Shown piece after piece: positions 1 to 8,722 of a stretch of 64,000 nucleotides of DNA. This DNA is from Streptomyces sp. NP160. Lineage in GTDB: Bacteria > Actinomycetota > Actinomycetes > Actinomycetales > Quadrisphaeraceae. Below the pieces are notes generated by a model. The model had not been told where the DNA came from, ran no database searches, and saw only the letters and a program-made list of their open reading frames with translations. The translations under genes were made by a program, and so were the position numbers. The stretch is taken from assembly GCF_006335115.1 (NCBI RefSeq), contig NZ_VDMJ01000044.1:85863-149862 (forward strand), in the 5' to 3' direction. Numbering within the stretch: position 1 is the first letter of the stretch; the number at the start of each line of letters is the position of its first letter.

Positions 1-1295
1 TGGACGGCGAGGCTGGTGGCGGCGGCGCGCAGGTCCACGCCGTGCCGCTGGGACTGGGCGAGCACCTGCTGCCAGGCCGAGGTCATGCGGTCGGCGAGGC
101 GGGCCTCCACCTCGGCCTCGGACCACCAGTACGCCTGGTTGGCCTGCACCCACTCGAAGTAGGAGACGATCACACCGCCGGCGTTGGCGAGGATGTCCGG
201 CACCACGAGCACCCCGCGCTGCGCGAGCAGCTCGTCCGCGGCCGCGGTGGTGGGGCCGTTGGCGCCCTCCACCACGAGGCGCGCGCGCACACCACCGGCG
301 TTGCCCTCGTGCAGGACGCCCTCCACCGCGGCGGGCACGAGCAGGTCGACGTCGGCGGTGAGCAGGTCCGCACCGTCGAGCGGGACCCCGCCGCGGAAGC
401 CGGCCACGGAGCCGGTGGCGTCCACGTGCGCCTCGAGCGCGACCACGTCCAGCCCGGAGCCGTCCGCCGACGGCGCTGCGGCCACAGCGCCGTACTGGTC
501 GCTGACGGCGCGCACGGCCACGCCGGCCTCGGCGAGGAACCTCGCGGTGCCGCGCCCGACCTTGCCGAAGCCCTGCACCGCGGCGGTGGAGCGCGCCGGG
601 TCCAGGCCGAGGTGGCGCAGGGCGGCGAGCGCCACGTGGACGACCCCGCGGGAGGTGGCCGAGGCCCGTCCCAGCGACCCGCCGAGGGAGATGGGCTTGC
701 CCGTCACCACGCCCAGCACCGTGTGGCCCGCGCCCACGGAGTAGGTGTCCATCATCCAGGCCATGGTCTGCTCGTCGGTGCCGACGTCGGGGGCGGGGAT
801 GTCCTGGACGGGGCCGATGAGCGGGGAGATCTCGCTGGTGAAGCGGCGGGTGACGCGCTCGAGCTCGGCGGTCGAGTACTGGCGCGGGTCGATCCGCACC
901 CCGCCCTTGGCGCCGCCGTAGGGCACGTCGAGCAGGGCGCACTTCCAGGTCATCCACATCGCCAGGGCGCGCACCTCGTCGAGGTCGACGTGGGGGCTGA
1001 AGCGGACGCCGCCCTTGCCCGGACCGCGGGAGTAGTTGTGCTGCACGCGGTGGCCGGTGAGCACCTCCACGCTGCCGTCGTCGCGGCGCAGCGGGATGCT
1101 CACCGTCACCTCGCGGCGGGGCACCGACAGCAGCTCGTAGGTGCCCCGGTCGTACCCGAGGAGCTCCACGGCGGCGGCCAGCTGCGCGCGGGCGTCGGCC
1201 AGGGTGGCCGCACCGCCCGTCAGCGCCGTCGGCGCCGCCGGCGCGGTCAGCGCCGCCTGCGGCGGGGCCGCGGACCGGTCGTGCACGGCGGTCAC
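1..1295 (-). CDS. gdhA: Glutamate dehydrogenase (Glu/Leu/Phe/Val family), 3' end cut by window edge
   Basis: Interconverts glutamate with 2-oxoglutarate and ammonia using NAD(P). About 431 codons are visible and only the last residues and stop are missing. Seen in order: an N-terminal block reading RGPGKGGVRF, the catalytic-lysine region TWKCALLDVPYGGAKGG, and a Rossmann nucleotide-binding loop VQGFGKVGRG. The GTG start at 1295 overlaps the gabT stop by 4 bp (GTGA), so the two genes are translationally coupled. Inferred role in this operon: GABA transaminase turns 2-oxoglutarate into glutamate, and this enzyme regenerates 2-oxoglutarate. Cofactor preference cannot be read from the sequence. 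Confidence 0.92.
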   Translation of the reverse strand, partial: MTAVHDRSAAPPQAALTAPAAPTALTGGAATLADARAQLAAAVELLGYDRGTYELLSVPRREVTVSIPLRRDDGSVEVLTGHRVQHNYSRGPGKGGVRFSPHVDLDEVRALAMWMTWKCALLDVPYGGAKGGVRIDPRQYSTAELERVTRRFTSEISPLIGPVQDIPAPDVGTDEQTMAWMMDTYSVGAGHTVLGVVTGKPISLGGSLGRASATSRGVVHVALAALRHLGLDPARSTAAVQGFGKVGRGTARFLAEAGVAVRAVSDQYGAVAAAPSADGSGLDVVALEAHVDATGSVAGFRGGVPLDGADLLTADVDLLVPAAVEGVLHEGNAGGVRARLVVEGANGPTTAAADELLAQRGVLVVPDILANAGGVIVSYFEWVQANQAYWWSEAEVEARLADRMTSAWQQVLAQSQRHGVDLRAAATSLAV

Positions 1296-2683
1296 CGGGC
1301 GGCCGCCGTCGTCGTCGTGGTGGTCGCGAAGGCGGCGTCCAGCACGTCGAAGGCGTCGTGGAGCAGCTCGTCGCTGGTCGACAGCGGCGGCAGGAAGCGC
1401 AGCACGTTCCCGTGGGTGCCGCAGGTCAGCACGATGACGCCCTGCGCCTTCGCCGCGCCGGCCACGGCGGCGGCCAGCGCGGGGTCGGGGGTGAGTCCGT
1501 CCTCACCGACCAGCTCCACGCCCAGCATCGCGCCGCGGCCGCGGACGTCGCCGACGCGGGGGTCGCGGGCGGCGAGGGCGTGCAGGCGGCCCTTGACCAG
1601 CCGCTCGACCTCGCGGGCCCGCGCGAGCAGGCCGTCGCGCTCGACGGCCTCCAGCGCGGCGAGCGCGGCGGCGCAGGCGACGGGGTTGCCGCCGTAGGTG
1701 CCGCCCAGGCCGCCGGTGTGCACCGCGTCGACCAGCTCGGCGCGGCCGGTGACGGCGGACAGCGGCATGCCGCCGGCCACGCCCTTGGCCACCACGACGA
1801 GGTCGGGGACGACGCCCTCGTGGTCGCAGGCGAACCAGTCGCCGGTGCGCCCGACGCCGGTCTGCACCTCGTCGGCCACGAACAGCGCGCCGTTCTCGCG
1901 GCACCAGGCGGCCAGCGCGGGGAGGAACCCGGGGGCGGGCTCGATGAAGCCGCCCTCGCCCTGGACGGGCTCGATGACGACGCAGGCCACCTGGTCGGCG
2001 CCGACCTGCTTCTCGACCACGTCGATCGCGCGGGCCGCGGCCTCAGCTCCGGACAGGCCGCCGTCGCGGAAGGGGTAGGACAGCGGGGCGCGGTAGACCT
2101 CGCCCGCGAACGGCCCGAACCCGCTCTTGTAGGGCATGGCCTTGGCGGTCATGGCCATCGTGAGGTTCGTGCGGCCGTGGTAGGCGTGGTCGAAGACGAC
2201 GACGGCGTCGCGCCCGGTGGCGTGCCGGGCGATCTTCACGGCGTTCTCCACGGCCTCGGCGCCGGAGTTGAACAGGGCCGTCCTCTTGGCGTGGTCGCCG
2301 GGGGTGAGCGCGTTGAGCCTCTCGGCCACGGCCACGTACGGCTCGTAGGGGGTGACCATGAAGCAGGTGTGGGTGAACTGCTCCACCTGCGCCTGCACGG
2401 CCGCGACGACGGCGGGGTGGCTCGCGCCGACCGTGGTGACGGCGATGCCCGAGCCGAGGTCGATGAAGCGGTTGCCGTCGACGTCCTCGACGATCCCGCC
2501 GCCGGCCCGGGCCGCGAAGACGGGCACCGTGGTGCCGACGCCGGCGGCCACCGCGGAGGCCTTGCGGGCCATGAGGGCGCGCGAGCGCGGGCCCGGCAGC
2601 TCGGTGGCCAGGTGGCGCGACTGCGGCAGCTCGGTCCCGGGGGGCGCGGCGGTGTCGGGGGTGCGGTCGGCCAGCTGGGTCAC
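1292..2683 (-). CDS. gabT: 4-aminobutyrate (GABA) aminotransferase
   Basis: A 463-residue class-III PLP aminotransferase that moves the amino group of GABA to 2-oxoglutarate, giving succinate semialdehyde and glutamate. The PLP lysine is about residue 300 in VVVAKGVAGG, preceded by FVADEVQTGVGRTG; the substrate-side SGAEAVENAVK block is also present. The start is the GTG at 2683 with GAGGAG upstream; the frame stays open further upstream but without family similarity. The C-terminus ends in a short threonine run. It is divergent from a LysR gene and followed by gdhA with a 4-bp overlap. Other omega-amino acids (beta-alanine, 5-aminovalerate) are possible substrates. Confidence 0.9.
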   Translation of the reverse strand: MTQLADRTPDTAAPPGTELPQSRHLATELPGPRSRALMARKASAVAAGVGTTVPVFAARAGGGIVEDVDGNRFIDLGSGIAVTTVGASHPAVVAAVQAQVEQFTHTCFMVTPYEPYVAVAERLNALTPGDHAKRTALFNSGAEAVENAVKIARHATGRDAVVVFDHAYHGRTNLTMAMTAKAMPYKSGFGPFAGEVYRAPLSYPFRDGGLSGAEAAARAIDVVEKQVGADQVACVVIEPVQGEGGFIEPAPGFLPALAAWCRENGALFVADEVQTGVGRTGDWFACDHEGVVPDLVVVAKGVAGGMPLSAVTGRAELVDAVHTGGLGGTYGGNPVACAAALAALEAVERDGLLARAREVERLVKGRLHALAARDPRVGDVRGRGAMLGVELVGEDGLTPDPALAAAVAGAAKAQGVIVLTCGTHGNVLRFLPPLSTSDELLHDAFDVLDAAFATTTTTTAAAR

Positions 2684-2741
2684 AGGGCTCTCCTCGTCGA
2701 GGTCCGGGTGAGGACGGGCAGCGCGCCCGCCGTGCTGGTGC

Positions 2742-2809
2742 CAGCGTGGACTCGCGCCTCCCATGCCGTCCAATGCCGGTCTCCTTTCGGCTCCATGCCC
2801 GTGGGGCAT
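2742..2809 (-). promoter_or_regulatory. Promoter/operator module of gabT with LysR-type box
   Basis: Reading the + strand: CAGCGTGGA (2742-2750), 17 nt, GTCCAATGCC (2768-2777), 17 nt, then the 15-bp palindrome ATGCCCGTGGGGCAT (2795-2809), which fits the LysR box T-N11-A. On the minus strand GTCCAATGCC reads GGCATTGGAC, supplying a TTGGAC -35. The same pieces with the same spacing recur at 8368-8435. A further half-site GGGCAT lies at 2818. Inferred: the distal palindrome is the regulator recognition site and the proximal half-site is the activation site at -35. Confidence 0.75.
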
Positions 2810-2870
2810 ACGAGCGAGGGCATCGCACCTGCCTGGACGGGGCGCCCCGCCGTCTGGCAGAACAGCCTCC

Positions 2871-3755
2871 GTGGAGCTGCGCACCCTGGGCTACTTCGTC
2901 GCGACCGCCGACGCCGGCACGGTCAGCGCCGCCGCCGAGCGCGTGCACGTGACGCAGCCGTCGCTGTCGCGCCAGCTGCGCGGGCTCGAGCGGGAGCTGG
3001 GCGTCGACCTCTTCGAGCGCGGGCAGCGGCGCCTGGAGCTCTCCCCCGCCGGCCGGGCGCTGCTGCCGCGCGCCCGGGCCCTGCTGGACGACGCCGAGGC
3101 GCTGCGCCGCGCCGCCCGCGTCCACGCCCGCGGCGCGCTGGAGCGGGTGACGGTGGCAGCACCGGCCACCACGCTCACCGACGTCGTCTCGCCGTTCCTC
3201 ACCACGCTGGCCCCGGCCGACCCGGTGCCCTCGGTCCGCGAGACCGACGGCTCCTCGGCGCAGGAGGCGCTGCGCGCGGGCGCCGACCTGGTCATCGTGG
3301 CCGGGCGCCCGCCGCGGCCGCTGGCCTCCCGCGCGCTGCCGCCCCTGCCGGTGTGGGCCTACCTGCCCGGCGACCACCCCTGGGTCGGCGAGCGGCGCGT
3401 CGGCCTGGCCGAGCTCGCCGGCCAGCCGCTCGTCGTCCTGCCCTCCACCCACCCCGCCCGCCGGGTGCTCGACGCGGCGCTGACCACAGCCGGCCTGGAC
3501 GCACCCCGGCTGCTCGAGGCGAGCAACGGGACGGTGGCGCAGGCGCTGTGCGCCGCCGGCCGCGGCGTGGCGGTGGTCTCGGACGACCCCCGCTTCGACC
3601 TGGCCCGCGTCGCGGTCGCGCTCTCAGGCGACGACGACGACGAGCTGCGCGTGCGGCTCCACTGCGCCTGGGACACGCGCCACCCCGCCGCGGAGGTGCT
3701 GGCGGAGCTGGCCGGGCGCATCGGCGACTTCGTCGTCGCCCGCTACCCCTCCTGA
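2871..3755 (+). CDS. LysR-family transcriptional regulator
   Basis: A 294-residue LysR regulator. The N-terminal winged helix-turn-helix is clear (about residues 1-60: ELRTLGYFVATADAGTVSAAA, then HVTQPSLSRQLRGLERELG), followed by a type-2 periplasmic-binding-protein-like effector domain. The GTG at 2871 was chosen because the family motif begins directly there. It is divergent from gabT, and the intergenic gap holds a T-N11-A palindrome. It most likely regulates gabT-gdhA and, through an identical module, the amine oxidase operon. The inducer is not known; GABA, putrescine or a semialdehyde would fit. Confidence 0.92.
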   Translation: MELRTLGYFVATADAGTVSAAAERVHVTQPSLSRQLRGLERELGVDLFERGQRRLELSPAGRALLPRARALLDDAEALRRAARVHARGALERVTVAAPATTLTDVVSPFLTTLAPADPVPSVRETDGSSAQEALRAGADLVIVAGRPPRPLASRALPPLPVWAYLPGDHPWVGERRVGLAELAGQPLVVLPSTHPARRVLDAALTTAGLDAPRLLEASNGTVAQALCAAGRGVAVVSDDPRFDLARVAVALSGDDDDELRVRLHCAWDTRHPAAEVLAELAGRIGDFVVARYPS

Positions 3756-3780
3756 CCGCGCCCCCGCACCCCCTCCCTGA

Positions 3781-3836
3781 CCGTGATCATGGGCGATCGG
3801 CCACCTCTCCGGGTGGCCGATCGCCCATGATCACGG
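3781..3836. terminator. Bidirectional terminator, perfect 25-bp stem
   Basis: Arms at 3781-3805 and 3812-3836 are perfectly complementary with a 6-nt loop. It sits between the convergent LysR and aldehyde dehydrogenase genes. No T-tract follows, as is usual in GC-rich actinobacteria. The word CCATGATCACG from its right arm recurs at 25976. Confidence 0.8.
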
Positions 3837-3848
3837 CGAGGGGGTGGG

Positions 3849-5240
3849 TCAGCCGGCGACGCGGATGAGCTTCTTGTTGACGAACTCGTCCGCCGCCAGG
3901 GTGCCCATCTCGCGCGAGGTCCCGCTGCGCTTGACCCCGCCGAAGGGCAGCTCCGGGGAGTCGGCCAGCACGCAGTTGACGAAGACCATGCCGGCCTCGA
4001 TCTTGTCGGCTACCCGCTCGGCCTGCGCCGCGTCGGTGGTGAAGACGTACGAGCCCAGGCCGTAGGCGGTGTCGTTGGCCAGCTCCACGGCGTCGTCCTC
4101 GTCCGCGACGCGGTAGACCACCGCCACCGGGCCGAACAGCTCCTCGGAGTACGCCGGGTTGCCGGGGACCACGTCGGTGAGCACGGTCGGCGCGTAGAAG
4201 GCGCCGTCGCGGGTGCCTCCCGTGACCAGGGTCGCCCCGGCCGCCACGGCGCGGTCCACCTGGTCGGCGAGGCGCTCGGCCGCCGCCAGCGAGCTCAGCG
4301 GGCCGAGGTCGGTGCCGTCGGCGAAGGGGTCGCCCGTGGTGGCCTCGGCCATCTTGGCGGTGATCTTCTCCACGAACGGCTCGTAGAGGTCCTCGACGAC
4401 GATGAAGCGCTTGGCGGCGTTGCAGGACTGCCCGGTGTTGTCCAGGCGCGCGGCCACCGCCTGCTCGACCACGGCGTCGAGGTCGTCGGTGGACAGCAGC
4501 ACGAACGGGTCCGAGCCGCCCAGCTCCAGGGCCACCTTCTTGAGGTGGCGCCCGGCGATCTCCGCCACGGCCGCACCGGCCCGCTCCGAGCCGGTCAGCG
4601 AGACGCCGGCCACCCGCGGGTCGCCGATGACCGCGGCGGCCTGGTCGTTCGACAGGCGCACGTTGACGTAGGCGCCGGCCGGCACGCCGAGCTCTGCCGC
4701 GGCGTCGTCGAAGGCCTTCTGGATGAGCTCGGCCGAGACCGGGCACTGCGGGGCGTGCTTGAGGATGATCGTGTTGCCCACCACGAGGTTCGGGCCGGCG
4801 AACCGGGCGACCTGGTAGTAGGGGAAGTTCCACGGCATGATCCCCAGCAGCGGGCCCAGCGACGCGCGGCGCACCACCGCGGTGCCCTCGCCGCCGAGCA
4901 GGTCGATGGGCTGGTCGGCCGTGAGCTGCTCGGCGCGGTCGGCGTAGTACTCGTAGATGTCCGCGGCGAAGTCGACCTCGCCGAGCGCGGCCTCCTTCGG
5001 CTTGCCCATCTCCCGCACGATCGCGTCGGCCAGCTCCTCGCGGCGCTCGCGGTGCAGCTGGGCCACGCGGCGCACCAGCTCACCGCGCTGCACGGCGGTG
5101 CTGGACCGGGACCAGCCGCGGTGGGCCTCGGTGGCGGCGGCGATGGCCGCCTCGACCTCCTCGTCCGTGGCGGTCGGGTAGGAGTCCAGCTCCTGGCCGG
5201 TGGCGGGGTTGACGACCCGGTACTCGCTGCTGGTGCTCAT
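3849..5240 (-). CDS. gabD: NAD(P)-dependent succinate-semialdehyde dehydrogenase (GabD1-like)
   Basis: A 463-residue aldehyde dehydrogenase oxidising succinate semialdehyde to succinate. Seen: IMPWNFPYYQVARF (oxyanion Asn), general base Glu in ELGGSDPF near residue 239, nucleophile Cys near residue 273 in GQSCNAAKRF, and PELPFGGVKRSG near the end. These blocks match mycobacterial GabD1 as I recall it. The ATG at 5240 overlaps the permease stop (ATGA). It is the last gene of the amine oxidase-permease-dehydrogenase operon. It could also, or instead, oxidise 4-aminobutanal made by the amine oxidase, since no other aldehyde dehydrogenase is present here. Confidence 0.88.
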   Translation of the reverse strand: MSTSSEYRVVNPATGQELDSYPTATDEEVEAAIAAATEAHRGWSRSSTAVQRGELVRRVAQLHRERREELADAIVREMGKPKEAALGEVDFAADIYEYYADRAEQLTADQPIDLLGGEGTAVVRRASLGPLLGIMPWNFPYYQVARFAGPNLVVGNTIILKHAPQCPVSAELIQKAFDDAAAELGVPAGAYVNVRLSNDQAAAVIGDPRVAGVSLTGSERAGAAVAEIAGRHLKKVALELGGSDPFVLLSTDDLDAVVEQAVAARLDNTGQSCNAAKRFIVVEDLYEPFVEKITAKMAEATTGDPFADGTDLGPLSSLAAAERLADQVDRAVAAGATLVTGGTRDGAFYAPTVLTDVVPGNPAYSEELFGPVAVVYRVADEDDAVELANDTAYGLGSYVFTTDAAQAERVADKIEAGMVFVNCVLADSPELPFGGVKRSGTSREMGTLAADEFVNKKLIRVAG

Positions 5241-6829
5241 GCGTGCTCCCTGTCGGTGAGGTCGGCAGTGCTGCCTGAGGTGGCGTCGGCGGTGGTGTCC
5301 GAGGTGCTGTCGCTGCGCCGCAGCGTCTCAGAGCGGAAGAACGCCGGTCGAGCCAGGCGCTGCGCGACCATCAGGACGGCGCCCACCGCGATGACGCCGA
5401 CGCCCAGCACGAAGACCAGGCCGACCCCGCCGACCGACGAGCCGCTGCCGTAGGCGGGGTCGGTGCTGTCGACGAGGGTGGTGACGAACAGGACCGCGAG
5501 CACCAGCCCGCCCACCAGCGGGCACACCAGCGTGAACAGGGCGCTGCGCGCGGAGGCGGACCACTGGCGGCGGAAGTACCAGACGCACGCGAAGGCGGTG
5601 GTGCCGTAGTAGAAGCAGATCATCATGCCGAGCGCGGTGATGGTGTCCCACAGGACGTTCTCGCTGACCACGCGCATCACGGCGTAGAACGCGGCCGCGA
5701 CGGCCGCGGCGGCCACCGTGGCGTTGCCCGGGGTGGCGAAGCGCGGGTGCACGCGGCCGAACCACGCCGGCAGCGCGCCGTAGTGGCCCATGGCCAGCAG
5801 GGTCCGGGCCGGGGAGACGAACGTCGACTGCAGGGAGGCCGCCGAGCTGGTGAGCACCGCGAGGGACACGAGGGCGGCCGCCGGCCCGAGCACCGGGCCC
5901 GCGAGGGCGGAGAAGGCGTTGTCCTGCAGCTCGGGGTTGTTCAGCCCGTGCCCAGTGTCGCCCGTCCCGGCGAAGGCGAGCAGGCAGACCGCGAGCAGCA
6001 GGTAGACCGCCACGATGACCGCCACGGTGACCATCGCGGCGCGGCCGGGCGTGCGGTCGGGGTCGGCGGTCTCCTCGTTCATCGTCAGGGTGACGTCCCA
6101 GCCCCAGAAGATGAAGATCGACAGCGACAGGCCCGCGGCGAACGCCGAGGTGCTGGACACGGCCGTCGGGTCGAACCAGTCCAGCGCGACCTGCGCGCTG
6201 CCCTGTTCGCCGTGGGTGGCCCGCCACAGCGCGACCCCCGCGAAGAGCACGAGCACGGCCAGCTGGAAGGCGACCATGACGAGCTGCACCCGCTGCGTGG
6301 TCTGCATGTCGCGGTAGGCGACGGCGGTGGCGGCCGCCACGAACGCCAGGCAGACCAGCACGTTGACGGCGGTGTTCGACGCCAGGTCGGCCAGCCCGGC
6401 GCTGCCCGTGACCTGGGCCAGCAGCAGGAAGAGGAAGTCGACGGCGATGCCGGCGAGGTTGGACAGCACGAGCACCGTCGCGGCCACCAGGCCCCAGCCG
6501 GCCATCCAGCCCACCCACGGGCCGAACGCGCGGGTGGCCCACGTGAAGGTGGTGCCGGAGTCTGGCATGGCCCGGTTGAGCTCCCGGTACCCGAGCGCGA
6601 CCAGCAGCATCGGCAGGAACCCGACCAGCACCAGCGCCGGCACCTGCTGGCCCACCTCGGAGACCGTCGGGCCGAGCGCCGCGGTCATCGTGTAGGCGGG
6701 TGCGATCGACGACAGCCCGATGACCACTGCACCGACCAGGCCGACGGTCCCGACGCCCAGCCCCTTGCCCGACAGGCCCCTGGCTCGCAGCTCCGCCTCG
6801 GCGGGCGGAGGCGCCTGCTGGACGCTCAC
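5237..6829 (-). CDS. APC-superfamily amino acid/polyamine permease
   Basis: A 530-residue inner-membrane permease with about 12 hydrophobic segments. The APC N-terminal signature is visible (GLGVGTVGLVGAVVIGLSSI and APAYTMTAALG); TM1 follows a short cytosolic tail. The start is the GTG at 6829, which overlaps the amine oxidase stop by 4 bp; its own stop overlaps the gabD start by 4 bp. Position between an amine oxidase and a semialdehyde dehydrogenase suggests uptake of putrescine or GABA. The substrate is inferred from context only. Confidence 0.88.
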   Translation of the reverse strand: MSVQQAPPPAEAELRARGLSGKGLGVGTVGLVGAVVIGLSSIAPAYTMTAALGPTVSEVGQQVPALVLVGFLPMLLVALGYRELNRAMPDSGTTFTWATRAFGPWVGWMAGWGLVAATVLVLSNLAGIAVDFLFLLLAQVTGSAGLADLASNTAVNVLVCLAFVAAATAVAYRDMQTTQRVQLVMVAFQLAVLVLFAGVALWRATHGEQGSAQVALDWFDPTAVSSTSAFAAGLSLSIFIFWGWDVTLTMNEETADPDRTPGRAAMVTVAVIVAVYLLLAVCLLAFAGTGDTGHGLNNPELQDNAFSALAGPVLGPAAALVSLAVLTSSAASLQSTFVSPARTLLAMGHYGALPAWFGRVHPRFATPGNATVAAAAVAAAFYAVMRVVSENVLWDTITALGMMICFYYGTTAFACVWYFRRQWSASARSALFTLVCPLVGGLVLAVLFVTTLVDSTDPAYGSGSSVGGVGLVFVLGVGVIAVGAVLMVAQRLARPAFFRSETLRRSDSTSDTTADATSGSTADLTDREHA

Positions 6830-8247
6830 CGCGCCGCGCCGACGGGGACGGGGACGGCCAGCTCGGCGGCGATCCGCTCGGCGACGAGGTGGCCCATCCG
6901 GATCGCGCCGTCGACGTGCTGGTACCCGAGGCCGGCGAGGTCGGAGCAGGCGAAGCTCACCGGGCCGACGGGGGTGCGCAGGTCGGCGCCGTAGCGGTGC
7001 AGGCCACCGAGGTCGAAGCTGGCGGCGTAGGCGCCGCGGGTCCACTCCTCCGAGCCCCAGTCGCTCTCGTAGTACACGACCGGGTGCTTCGCCTGCTCCC
7101 CGTAGTAGTGGGCGAGGGACTCCAGCACCCGCTCGCGCCGCTCGTCAGCGGTCAGGGCGAGCACCTCGTCGGCGCGGACGTCGGAGACGAAGCCGACCAG
7201 GGTGCCGCGGGCGTCGCCGTGGTTGGTGTTGTCGTACGCCTCGTGGCAGAGCTCGTGCGGCCCGAACGCGGTGCCGGACAGGCCGTCGGCGCGCCAGAAC
7301 GGGGTGTCGTAGACGGCGTGCACCTTGATGACGAAGCCCATCGACAGGTGCTGGTGGAGCTGCTGCTGGCGGAGCGGCAGCGGCGGGTCGAAGGTGATGC
7401 GCGGCAGCAGCACCGGCGCCAGGGCCAGCACGGCGCGGCGGGCGCGGACCACCGCACCGCCGTCGGCCTCGGCCACGACGCTGCCGCCGTCCTCGCCCTC
7501 ACCGGCCGACCAGCGCAGGGTGCGGACCGGACGGCCCAGCAGCACGTCCCCGCCGAGGCGCTCGGCCAGGCGCAGCGGCACCTGCTGGAGCCCCCCGACC
7601 ACTCGCCGGTCGAGGATGAAGTCGGGGTCCACCAGGTGGGAGAAGCTGCCGGCGCTGGCCGCCATGAGCAGCGCCTGCAGCACGGAGAAGGCGTGAGCGG
7701 GCTTGGTGAGCATGGCGCCGGCCACGAAGAGGGCCACCTGCACGCGGGCCTGCTCGTCGTCGGTCTGGTCGGCGAGCCAGGCCTCGAAGCTCGTGCGGTC
7801 CAGGCGCTCGGCGTCGGGGTGCTCCCAGGGCCGGTCCGGGTCGACCTGGGCGACGAGCGCGTCGAGGACCCCGGTCAGCCGGCTGACCTCGGCCTCGGTG
7901 CGCGGGTCGCACGGCAGCACCTCGCCGGTGTAGCGGGTGCGCGTCCCGTCGGCGTCCACGAACACGGAGTCGCCCTCGCGGAAGCGGGGGTGGGTGGTCA
8001 GGCCGAGCTCGTCGAGGGTGGCGAGCAGGGCCGTCTGGTCCGGCGAGACCCACTGCCCGCCGACCTCCAGCACCGCGCCGTCCACGACGTCGGTGTGCAG
8101 GCGCCCGCCGACGCGGTCGCGCGCCTCCAGGACGACGACGGACAGGCCCGCCCGGCGCAGGTCCGTCGCCGCGGTCAGGCCGGCGGCGCCGGCTCCCACG
8201 ACGACGACGTCGACGTCGAGCTCGACGGGGTGGTGGCTGTGCTGCAC
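6826..8247 (-). CDS. Flavin monoamine oxidase, putrescine oxidase-like
   Basis: A 473-residue FAD amine oxidase: oxidises an amine to an aldehyde, releasing ammonia and H2O2. Seen: dinucleotide-binding VVVVGAGAAGLTAATDL then VVLEARDRVGGR, and the C-terminal FAD motif near YQHVDGAIRMGH. The GTG at 8247 has GGAGGA 4 nt upstream. It is the first gene of the operon with the permease and gabD. Putrescine as substrate (to 4-aminobutanal, then GABA) is inferred from the neighbouring GABA genes and from the actinobacterial putrescine oxidase family. Tyramine or other amines cannot be excluded. Confidence 0.87.
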   Translation of the reverse strand: MQHSHHPVELDVDVVVVGAGAAGLTAATDLRRAGLSVVVLEARDRVGGRLHTDVVDGAVLEVGGQWVSPDQTALLATLDELGLTTHPRFREGDSVFVDADGTRTRYTGEVLPCDPRTEAEVSRLTGVLDALVAQVDPDRPWEHPDAERLDRTSFEAWLADQTDDEQARVQVALFVAGAMLTKPAHAFSVLQALLMAASAGSFSHLVDPDFILDRRVVGGLQQVPLRLAERLGGDVLLGRPVRTLRWSAGEGEDGGSVVAEADGGAVVRARRAVLALAPVLLPRITFDPPLPLRQQQLHQHLSMGFVIKVHAVYDTPFWRADGLSGTAFGPHELCHEAYDNTNHGDARGTLVGFVSDVRADEVLALTADERRERVLESLAHYYGEQAKHPVVYYESDWGSEEWTRGAYAASFDLGGLHRYGADLRTPVGPVSFACSDLAGLGYQHVDGAIRMGHLVAERIAAELAVPVPVGAAR

Positions 8248-8367
8248 GGGGTCCTCCGCGGGTCGTCCGGGCGCTCGCTGCGAGCGCGTCGCGCGCCGGC
8301 GCCGCCCGGCCGGGCGGACGCGGTCCGCGGGCTCGGTGTGCTGACGACGCCGTCGCGCACTGCTGAG

Positions 8368-8435
8368 CAGCGTGGAGCGGGGCGGCGGTGCCCGTCCAAT
8401 GCCTGCTGGCGGGCCCTCGGATGCCTCCTGGGCAT
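8368..8435 (-). promoter_or_regulatory. Promoter/operator module of the amine oxidase operon
   Basis: On the + strand: CAGCGTGGA (8368-8376), GTCCAATGCC (8394-8403), ATGCCTCCTGGGCAT (8421-8435). Elements, spacings (17 and 17 nt) and orientation relative to the regulated genes equal those of 2742-2809. It lies about 120 nt before the amine oxidase start, in the roughly 300-bp gap 8248-8550. I see nothing else recognisable in that gap. Confidence 0.75.
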
Positions 8436-8550
8436 GGGCGCAGGCGCGCCGAGCCGGACGGGTGCACGACGGAGGGCGCACGGCGGGCGCTGCGGGAAGC
8501 GGGAGCGCGGCGGAGGGGCGCGTCGCGGTGGTGGGACTGCCGCCCGGGGG

Positions 8551-8622
8551 TGCCCCCGGCAGGATTCGAACCTGCGCACCCGCCTCCGGAGGGCGGTGCT
8601 CTATCCCCTGAGCTACGGGGGC
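8551..8622 (-). tRNA. tRNA-Arg (anticodon CCG)
   Basis: A 72-nt cloverleaf: acceptor GCCCCCG/CGGGGGC, D-arm GCTC/GAGC, anticodon stem CCGCC/GGCGG around the loop CTCCGGA (anticodon CCG, reads CGG codons), T-arm GCAGG TTCGAAT CCTGC, discriminator A. No CCA is encoded. Confidence 0.97.
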
Positions 8623-8722
8623 GGCTGCCGCGCTCACGCGGCCCGATGAGACTACCAGCGGGTCGACCGGCCGCCGACGGCGACCGGTCGGGCGCCGCCG
8701 ACCGGGGTGCCCCGGGTGGGGG

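Noticed and set aside
8551-8622. tRNA-Arg as an integration site
   Set aside because: No duplicated tRNA 3' end, integrase or composition change is seen on either side.
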